NCBI GenBank assembly: GCA_946480555.1
Contig: CAMLLE010000134.1
Span: 1-7,563 of the forward strand
From: an uncultured Verrucomicrobia subdivision 3 bacterium
GTDB taxonomy: Bacteria > Verrucomicrobiota > Verrucomicrobiae > Limisphaerales > CAMLLE01
Length of the DNA: 7,563 bases
Direction of reading: 5' to 3'
Numbering within the stretch: position 1 is the stretch's first letter; every line of letters begins with the position of its first letter. The position numbers were made by a program, and so were the translations under genes. Under the pieces are notes generated by a model. The model saw only the letters and a list, made by a program, of their open reading frames with translations. It was not told the DNA's origin and did not search any database. Below, in pieces: positions 1 through 6,000 of the stretch.

Positions 1-1200
1 CGTGCTCGCCAGCTGACGAAATCCAGCAAACGGCGGTTGATCCTCAAACTCAAATGCCCACGTCAGCGCGCCTTCCAGATTTAGCCCGTGCCTTGCCGCA
101 ATCTCCAGTTTGCGCGGGAAGCTCGCCGCCGTGTAACTCGAATACATCGTCCCGTTGCGATAGCCATTCTGCGGCCCAGTGCATGCCGCGCAGCCTTCAG
201 GATCGGATTCGCCGATAACGATCGGCAGCGATCTAAATTCAGGAAACTGAGCAATCACCGCGCAGGCGTCGTCGATATTTCGCAACTGGTTCGCCATGCC
301 CATGCGCACGTGATTGTTGGTGAACACCGGCCTGCCCTTGGCGTGAAACGCGATGAAATCCAGTGGCGTGCCGATCTTGCCCGTGGCGTAGTTCGTTCCG
401 CGCGCACAGTGTTCCAGAAAGTTCCGCAGGAATTTCCCGCCCGGGCCATCCGCCGTTTCCGGTCCGCCAACCTTCGCCGTCGGCAACGCGCGGCGCACAC
501 CGTCGATCGCGTAATCGTGAAGCTTGAAGAACTCTTCCTGCGTGCCTCGCCAATACCCGATGTTCGGTTCGTTCCATACTTCCCAGTACCAGCTCTCCAC
601 TTCGGCTTTGCCGTATTTCTCCACGCAATGCTTCGCCCACTGGTAACAGAGCTCGCCCCATTTCTCGTAATCCTTCGGCGGATACGCCTGTCCCGCGTTG
701 TGCGGCGCGCGTTGGTTCACCGGCGGATTGCGCGGATAATTCTGCGGATGCGTCGTCAGTGCTTCCGGCATGAAGCCGATTTGCACATACGGTTTGACGC
801 CGCGTTCGAGGTAGGTGTCGAAAATCCGGTCGTTGATGGTCCAATCGTAAACCGGGTTGCCATTCGCATCTTCCTTGTAGGCGCTGGTCGAACCCCACTT
901 CAACGCATACGCGCCGTCGCCGCTCGTCAGCAAATGATGCGCGCGAAAGAAGACCTGCGGTTTCCCCAGTTTGCCGAGTTCGCTCAGCAGCTTCTTGCCG
1001 TCCTTCATGTAAGCGTAGTTCGGCTCATCCGCGCCGAAGAACCGCCAGATCGGCTTCAGTTCGCCGATCGGCTTGCCCGCATCGACGGTGATGGTGACGG
1101 GAAAGGACTCCGGTTCGTTCGCAGGAGAAGATGCTTCCGCGGCGAAAATTCTGGTGCAGAGCAAGACGGCAAACGTGGGAACGGTGATGAGTTTCTTCAT
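1..1200 (-). CDS. Secreted GH39-like glycosidase (beta-xylosidase family), C-terminus off window
   Basis: The minus frame is open from an ATG at 1200 to the window edge, giving 400 residues with no stop. Residues 1-20 form a signal peptide: MKK, a hydrophobic stretch, then a probable cut near IFA/AEA. The rest reads as a clan GH-A TIM barrel. FFGADEPNYAY lies near 54-64. The acid/base motif EVWNEPN places the catalytic acid at E211, and PIVIGESDPEGCAAC places the nucleophile at E331. LTWAFEFEDQPPFAGF follows near 379-394. In GH39 the two glutamates retain the anomeric configuration; typical activities are beta-xylosidase or alpha-L-iduronidase. The export signal suggests periplasmic or extracellular action on xylo-oligosaccharides, but the substrate is inferred from family only. 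The end of the barrel and any beta-sandwich domain lie beyond base 1. No Shine-Dalgarno sequence precedes the ATG. The GH3 remnant ends 59 bases upstream, so the two may once have been co-transcribed. Confidence 0.92.
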   Translation of the reverse strand, partial: MKKLITVPTFAVLLCTRIFAAEASSPANEPESFPVTITVDAGKPIGELKPIWRFFGADEPNYAYMKDGKKLLSELGKLGKPQVFFRAHHLLTSGDGAYALKWGSTSAYKEDANGNPVYDWTINDRIFDTYLERGVKPYVQIGFMPEALTTHPQNYPRNPPVNQRAPHNAGQAYPPKDYEKWGELCYQWAKHCVEKYGKAEVESWYWEVWNEPNIGYWRGTQEEFFKLHDYAIDGVRRALPTAKVGGPETADGPGGKFLRNFLEHCARGTNYATGKIGTPLDFIAFHAKGRPVFTNNHVRMGMANQLRNIDDACAVIAQFPEFRSLPIVIGESDPEGCAACTGPQNGYRNGTMYSSYTAASFPRKLEIAARHGLNLEGALTWAFEFEDQPPFAGFRQLAST

Positions 1201-1259
1201 GATGGAAATGCCGGGTTGAATCTATTTTGTCACGGTGAGTTTTGCCTGAGCCCGAATGT
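1201..1259 (-). other. Short gap upstream of the GH39 gene
   Basis: These 59 bases lie between the stop of the GH3 fragment and the start of the GH39 gene. I see no purine-rich ribosome binding site, no convincing -35/-10 pair and no hairpin. The gap is small enough for read-through from the GH3 fragment. A promoter for the GH39 gene could also sit inside the decayed GH3 sequence. Confidence 0.4.
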
Positions 1260-1517
1260 CTACCGACGAAGCGCCCATTGATTCCATTGGTCGGAACGGA
1301 TGTTGAAGCGCGCCACCGTCGGCCCGCGATGGTTCAACAGCGTCGCCTTCTCTTCCAGCGTGAGCCGAGAAATCAAGTTGGCGATGCGATGGTCCACGGG
1401 CTGGGACTGGTCGAGGTAAAGCGCGGGTGCGTTCGAATCCATCGCGCTCAGGCCTTCGGCGAGCAAGAGAATCGAGGCGGCGACGGTAACGAGTTTCATC
1501 AGGGATTTTCTGGTCAT
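1260..1517 (-). pseudogene. N-terminal remnant of a secreted GH3 beta-glucosidase/beta-xylosidase
   Basis: This is an 85-residue reading frame from an ATG at 1517 to TAG at 1260-1262. It opens with a good signal peptide: basic MTRKSLMK, a hydrophobic run, then LSA before MDSNAP. An alternative ATG lies at 1499. The mature part matches the extreme N-terminus of family 3 glycosidases: ALYLDQSQPVDHRIANLISR, then LTLEEKATLLNH, GPTVARFNIRSDQWNQ. Family members normally continue from the WNQ/WNE position into a conserved LHGV motif and several hundred further residues, including the catalytic Asp and Glu. Here the frame instead reads WALRR and stops. The following bases lead straight into the GH39 gene, with no further GH3 sequence visible. 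It therefore lacks the active site and should have no glycosidase activity. I read it as a deletion remnant; a short secreted peptide of unknown role is the less likely alternative. Confidence 0.75.
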
Positions 1518-1558
1518 GCGATGCGGTTGTCTGTTTTCAACGAGTAGCAGAAACACAG

Positions 1559-1601
1559 TGAACGGGAACTTCGCCGTTCATGCGATCTTCACGCGAAGAT
1601 C
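1559..1601 (-). terminator. Two tandem hairpins after the dehydrogenase stop
   Basis: Two perfect 7-bp stems lie back to back. The first pairs 1584-1590 with 1595-1601 (GATCTTC/GAAGATC, loop of 4) and overlaps the last two bases of the dehydrogenase TGA. The second pairs 1559-1565 with 1574-1580 (TGAACGG/CCGTTCA, loop of 8). Neither is followed on the minus strand by a real U tract, so intrinsic termination would be weak. mRNA 3'-end protection or partial termination before the GH3 remnant is equally possible. Confidence 0.5.
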
Positions 1602-2544
1602 ATGGCCTGAGCTGGCTGTCAGCTACTGGCCGACGGTCGGATGGAGCTGAGATGTCGTTGGGTTTCTCCGTTTCGGAGGGACGAAACTGTTCGATCACTG
1701 CCGACATGTCTTTGTCGCCCAAGCCGGCGAGAACTGCCTTCTGGAAATGATTCAAAGCCGCTGCTGCCGTGGTCAGTTCAACGGCCAGCTTTCCGCCCTC
1801 CCTGATCGCATAGCCGAGATCCTTCGCCATCAGCCCCATCAGGAAGTTCGGCGCGTAATCCCGGCCCGCCATGCGCGCCCACACGGTTTTCACCAGCGGG
1901 CTGCCGGGTGCGCCGTTGGCAATGATCTCCATCGCCTTGGCGCGATCCAATCCGCTGCGCTCGATCATCGCCAGCGCTTCCGCCAGCGCCGCGACCTGAA
2001 CGCCGCAAACAAAGTTGTTAATCAGCTTCAGCATCGCACCGCTGCCCACCGGACCGAGTGGCAAGATGCTTTTGCTCATGGCCGCCAGCACGGGTCGAAC
2101 TTTCTCCAAAGTCGTCTGACTGCCACCGACAATGAAATTCAACTCGCCCGCTGCTGCGTGGGACTTGCTGCCGGTGACCGGCGCGTCAAGAAACTCACAG
2201 CCAGCTTCGGACGCGGCGGCGGAAAGCTTCAATACCCAATCCACCGACACGGTGCTGCATTCGATGCAGACTGCTCCGCGAACCGCACCGGCGAGCGCGC
2301 CGTCGTCACCAAGCCACATGCGGTTCGACGCAATGTCATCGGCGACCATGCTGATGATCACATCCGCCTGCGACGCCGCGTCGCGCGGAGACGCTGCGAG
2401 GCGCGCGCCATCCGCCGCGAACGGTTTTGACTTCTGCGGGTTGCGATTGAACACGGTCAGCGGAAATCCGTTCGTGAGGAGTCGCCGTGCCATGCCAGAG
2501 CCCATGAGGCCGAGACCAAGGAATGCAATGTGAGGTTTGTTCAT
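1600..2544 (-). CDS. NAD(P)-dependent beta-hydroxyacid dehydrogenase (3-hydroxyisobutyrate dehydrogenase / glyoxylate reductase family)
   Basis: This is a complete 314-residue cytosolic enzyme. The family interconverts beta-hydroxyacids and their semialdehydes, such as 3-hydroxyisobutyrate, tartronate semialdehyde, glyoxylate or succinic semialdehyde, using NAD(P)H. The Rossmann fold starts at once with IAFLGLGLMGSGMARRL (GxGxxG at 10-15). VFNRNP at 31-36 ends strand 2; Asn-Arg there, rather than an acidic residue, hints at NADP(H). DAPVTGSK at 120-127 is the substrate-binding signature. GPVGSGAMLKLINN at 164-177 carries the catalytic K173 and the conserved N177. The all-helical C-terminal domain follows and contains FLMGLMAKDLGYAI. 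The ATG at 2544 is chosen because the first beta strand begins five residues later; the frame upstream to 2601 encodes an unrelated tail. There is no Shine-Dalgarno sequence. The last ~22 residues, after VIEQFRP, are a charged tail beyond the usual family end. Nearby genes do not reveal the substrate. Confidence 0.93.
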   Translation of the reverse strand: MNKPHIAFLGLGLMGSGMARRLLTNGFPLTVFNRNPQKSKPFAADGARLAASPRDAASQADVIISMVADDIASNRMWLGDDGALAGAVRGAVCIECSTVSVDWVLKLSAAASEAGCEFLDAPVTGSKSHAAAGELNFIVGGSQTTLEKVRPVLAAMSKSILPLGPVGSGAMLKLINNFVCGVQVAALAEALAMIERSGLDRAKAMEIIANGAPGSPLVKTVWARMAGRDYAPNFLMGLMAKDLGYAIREGGKLAVELTTAAAALNHFQKAVLAGLGDKDMSAVIEQFRPSETEKPNDISAPSDRRPVADSQLRP

Positions 2545-2720
2545 TTTTAGAAATTGAAGTGGGCTTGGGCGGCTTCGCTGCCATTCCGAGCGCCTTGCCA
2601 CAACTGTGGCTCACCCGCTTCCAAGCCGCGAATGAAATTCGGCAGGCGAGTTTGCGAAGCCCGGTAGCCGCCAACGTGAGGAGGCGGATTAGGAGATCCG
2701 CATCGTCTCGAAATTCCGAT
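2545..2720. other. Intergenic stretch with short palindromic motifs
   Basis: No credible gene is present, and no clear promoter or ribosome binding site for the dehydrogenase can be named. The stretch holds a palindrome at 2598-2609 (CCACA-AC-TGTGG). It also holds a hairpin-rich block at about 2664-2701: CCGCC at 2668-2672 pairs with GGCGG at 2683-2687, and GCGGAT at 2684-2689 pairs with ATCCGC at 2696-2701, so the two stems compete. The block GTAGCCGCCAACGTGAGG resembles intergenic repeats that I recall from verrucomicrobial genomes; I could not check this. Confidence 0.5.
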
Positions 2721-2823
2721 CTGAATCCCAACGGGATTCAATCGTTCAGCCCAGGGTTGCGAGGAACGAGCTACCCTGGGTAATCGCATCGAGATGTGCA
2801 TCAACCCCAACGGGGTTGCATCA
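2721..2823 (+). repeat. Left arm of a large inverted repeat (three-hairpin element)
   Basis: This arm of about 103 bases is an imperfect reverse complement of 2835-2942. It contains three hairpins in order. The first is TGAATCCC/GGGATTCA (2722-2729 with 2733-2740, loop AAC). The second is CCCAGGGT/ACCCTGGG (2750-2757 with 2773-2780). The third is CAACCCC/GGGGTTG (2802-2808 with 2812-2818, loop AAC). At its inner end, GGGTTGCATCA (2813-2823) pairs perfectly over 11 bases with 2835-2845 of the other arm. The arm encodes no convincing protein. Confidence 0.88.
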
Positions 2824-2834
2824 TCGCGGTGTTG

Positions 2835-2942
2835 TGATGCAACCCTTTCAGGGTTGATGGACCTTTCCGACGGATGACCCAGGGTAGCCTCGCGGGCTCG
2901 GAAACCCTGGGCTGAGCGATACAATCCCTTCAGGATTGAAGC
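2835..2942 (-). repeat. Right arm of the large inverted repeat (second copy, opposite orientation)
   Basis: Read on the minus strand, this arm repeats the left arm in the same order with substitutions and a few-base insertion. Its hairpins are CAACCCT/AGGGTTG (2840-2846 with 2850-2856), CCCAGGGT/ACCCTGGG (2878-2885 with 2904-2911) and CAATCC/GGATTG (2922-2927 with 2933-2938). The CCCAGGG...CCCTGGG core is fully conserved. The loops differ, for example AAC against TTC or CTTCA, while the stems stay paired. Only 11 bases (2824-2834) separate the two arms. Confidence 0.88.
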
Positions 2943-3026
2943 AGCCTGCAGGCTGGAACGCCTGCGCCACGTCGGCATATGTCCGCCAACTTCGTTTTCC
3001 GTGGCTGTCAGTTGATACGTCATTTC
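2943..3026. other. Right flank of the inverted repeat with palindromes
   Basis: No gene is seen. A perfect 12-base palindrome, AGCCTGCAGGCT, lies at 2943-2954. The minus strand of about 2961-2978 reads GCCGACGTGGCGCAGGCG. This loosely resembles the block GCCGCCAACGTGAGGAGGCG at 2667-2686 outside the left arm, so the inverted symmetry may extend outward with heavier divergence. Confidence 0.4.
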
Positions 3027-3060
3027 AAAACGGGCTGGAAAGTTCGTCGTTTCCCAGCCC
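3027..3060 (-). terminator. Rho-independent terminator of the giant gene
   Basis: On the minus strand, starting 34 bases after the TAA, GGGCTGGGAAA pairs with TTTCCAGCCC around a loop of about 8 bases. This gives a stem of roughly ten pairs with one bulged G. The stem is followed by GTTTT. Position, stem strength and T tract fit an intrinsic terminator for the 3095-7563 gene. Confidence 0.72.
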
Positions 3061-3094
3061 ATTGAGGGAGAGTGCTCGCTTGCGCTTGTTTCAA

Positions 3095-6000
3095 TTACGG
3101 TTTGCGCAGGCGGAAGAACCGCACGGGTTGGGTGCGATCGATCGTCATGTTCGTTTGCGTGATGGCACCGCTGCCGGGCACATCCGTCCAGTTCGTCGAA
3201 AGCCCGACGGCGAGGTTGTTTGTCTGCGTCTGCAAAATCCAGCCGAGATGGCTCATGGGCCAGGAGAGCGAGAGCGTATTGCCGCTCACGCTGAACCTGA
3301 TGTTCGTGGGATTGCTGGCCACGCCCGAACCGACCAGCAGACTGCCCGTGCCGGTAATGAAGGGCGCGCTCGTGACGCTGTCATAGACTCCCGGCGGCTG
3401 CGGCACTCCATTCAGCACGAGACCGCCAATCGTATTCGTGATCGCGAAATCCAACTGCAATACGGCGTTGTTGCTCACCGTCACCAGCGCCGTTGCGGAC
3501 AGCGTGGGCTGGCTCAATTGCAGGACGCCTTCGTTGACGCGCGTGTTGCCGGTGTAGGTGTTTGCTCCGGCAAGAATCAGCGTGCCCGAACCCAGCTTTG
3601 TCAGACCGCCGCCGAACGCATCGCCCACCAGCGGATCGGTGAAGGTCACGATGTTTGCCATTGTATCAATGGTGGCGTGATTCGCCTTCACATTGATCGC
3701 GCTCCAGCCCGCCACGGTAGTGGACGCGGTAAACTGAAGAAGGCCGCCATTCAAATTCAGATCCATCGTTTGCCCGACCGCCGTCGGGCCAGTGCCGAAC
3801 ACTCCGCCCCACGCCAGCGTGCCGCCGTTGAGATTGTAAGTGCCGGTCCACGTTCCGCCGCCGCCGCCCTGGATGGTGGTGACCGTCACCGTGCCACCGT
3901 TCTGATTCACGATGCCGGTGTTGCCGCTCTGGCGCGGCAGATACAGCAACGGCACGTTCACCACCGCGGAATCCTGCACGTTCAAAATTCCCGTCGCGCC
4001 GTTCGCATCGCTGCCGACGCGCAATCCCTGGAACGCCTGGAGGTATTGTCCGTTGCCGCGCACGGTCATGATGCCAGTCGAACTCGCGGGCGTATTCGGC
4101 ACTGCGCCCGAACCGATCTGGGAGAACAGGCCGGGGTTGTTGTTGTTGAACACCGCGCCGTTCTCAATGATGAACGTGAGATTGTTGATGCGCAGCCGGC
4201 CGGAAAAGCTGCTGACGGAATTGGTCAGTCGCAATGTGCCGCCGCCGCTGAACCAGCCGTCGCCCGCGCCGTTATTTCCACCGTTGAGGCCGTGCGCCAC
4301 GACTTCCGCGCCGGGTTCAATTGAAAGCGTCTCATTCACATTCGCCGCGTTGTCCGAGAAGCTGATGCCGCCCGCCAGGCGGTAAGTCGCATTGCTGGCG
4401 AATCGCAGGGTACTGTTCGAATTGGTCACAACGAACTCCGATTGAAGGTTCGTGTAGCTACCGCCGACCAGCAACACGCCGCCGCCAGCGAGGGTTGGTC
4501 CGGTGTAACTGCTGGCTGCGGAGAGAACCAGCGTGCCCGCGCCAGTCTTCGCCAGGCCGCTCGTTCCAGCAATCCGCGCGCTGATCGCCGCGGCTTTTCC
4601 TGTGCCGAGTGCGCTGACGGAAATTTCCGGCGTCGCGGAGTCGAGACGTTGCAGCGTGAGCACGTTGGCGGCGCTGCCATTGTTGTCCAACGTCCAACCG
4701 GCGGCCGTCGCGTTGGTCGTATCGCCAAACGCCAGCCCGGCGATGGTGCGCGCGGAATCCAGCGACACCGTCACGTCGTTCGTGAGATCAATCGTGCTGA
4801 AATCGGCGACCGTGGTGTTGCCGTTTGCGACGACACCGTTAAGCCAGTTGGCTGGCGCGCTCCAGACACCGCTGAGTTGATTCGTCCAGGCGCGCGTGGC
4901 GAGAACGACATTCACCGTGCGATCCACCGAAGCAAAAAGGCTCTGCGCATCCATCGCGGAATAGGTGATGAGATACGATCCGACCGTGTTCACGTCCACC
5001 GTGCCGTTCGTGGTCACGGTCAACGCGCCTTCGCAGGCGTCGGTGGCGGTTGCGCCGGGATCTATGAAGCTCGAACCGAGAATCACGGTCATCACGTTGC
5101 TGCCGTTCAACGTCACGACCGGCGCAGTTGTGTCCTGCACAGTCAAGGTCGCGCTGCTGCTGTCCGAGCCTGTGGTGTTCGTGACTTGCACCGAGATCGC
5201 GTAAGGCGAGCCGGCGGCCTTGATGTTCGGCAGGGTGAAGACGTTTGGATTGTTCGTCGTCCAGCCGGTCACCGGAACGCTGTTGGAACTCCAGCGGAAA
5301 TAAAGCGGCGCAGTGCCGGTGGCGACCGCGGTGAACGTGGCGTTCGCGCCGCATTCCACGGTTTGATTCTGCAACGGCGGCGAAATGATCGGCGACGCGG
5401 GTGCAGTGATCACTTGAATGATTCCCGCGCTCAACTGGCTTTGATCCCATGCCAGGCCCGGACCGGGCGTGATCGGGAAGATCGTGAAGTTGCCGCTGAT
5501 GGCAGCAGCGTTGAAGAGCGTGAACGAATCGCCATTCGCCAGCGCCGGGCCGACGTTGGCGAGATTCAGAACACCGCCCGCTTGCAACGTTGCGATGCCG
5601 GTCAGCAGATCGCTCGCGCCGGATTTGTTGAGCCGCAGCGTCGTGTTGCCGTTCAAGGTGAGGTTGTTGTTGAACGTCAGCGTGCCCGGCGTGGCAGTGC
5701 TCCCGCCGACTGTGAGCGTCGCGCCCAAATCAACGGTAACCGCGCCGCTCACCGTGCCTGCGCCCCGCAACGTCTGGCCGCTGAGGAGATGGAATCCTGT
5801 TCCCGCTCCAGAGACTTCAAAGGTCGCGCCCGGTTCAACGCGGATGATTGGGCTGTTCGAGATGCCGCTCACTCCGGACGGCACGAATAGCGCCACTGTG
5901 CCGTTCGAGATGACGGTGTTGCCACTGTAGGAATTGAAGCCGAACAAATTCAAGCTGCCCGCGCCGAGCTTCGTCAGGCCGCCGCCGAATGCGTCTCCCA

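Noticed and set aside
88..1281. A 397-residue plus-strand open frame opposite the GH39 gene
   Set aside because: It is Arg/Ala-rich with no recognisable domain. The minus strand here carries a clear signal peptide and both GH39 catalytic motifs, so this is an antisense shadow caused by GC-rich codon use.
1176..1517. Similarity between the starts of the GH3 remnant and the GH39 gene as evidence of a recent leader duplication
   Set aside because: Both begin with ATGAA...AAACTC-like bases and a hydrophobic leader, but the match is short and gapped. Two independent signal peptides could produce it.
2721..2942. CRISPR array
   Set aside because: There are only two copies, in opposite orientation, with internal hairpins and no spacer-repeat periodicity.
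2547..3062. A 171-residue minus-strand frame through the inverted repeat
   Set aside because: It consists of translated repeat arms and their flanks, with no domain and no sensible start. This type of translation is a common false ORF over intergenic repeats.
2936..5890. Long plus-strand open frames (2936-4324 and 4442-5890) opposite the giant gene
   Set aside because: They are Arg/His/Ala-rich and low in hydrophobic pattern, and they mirror the repeats of the minus-strand gene. I treat them as shadows of the repetitive coding sequence.
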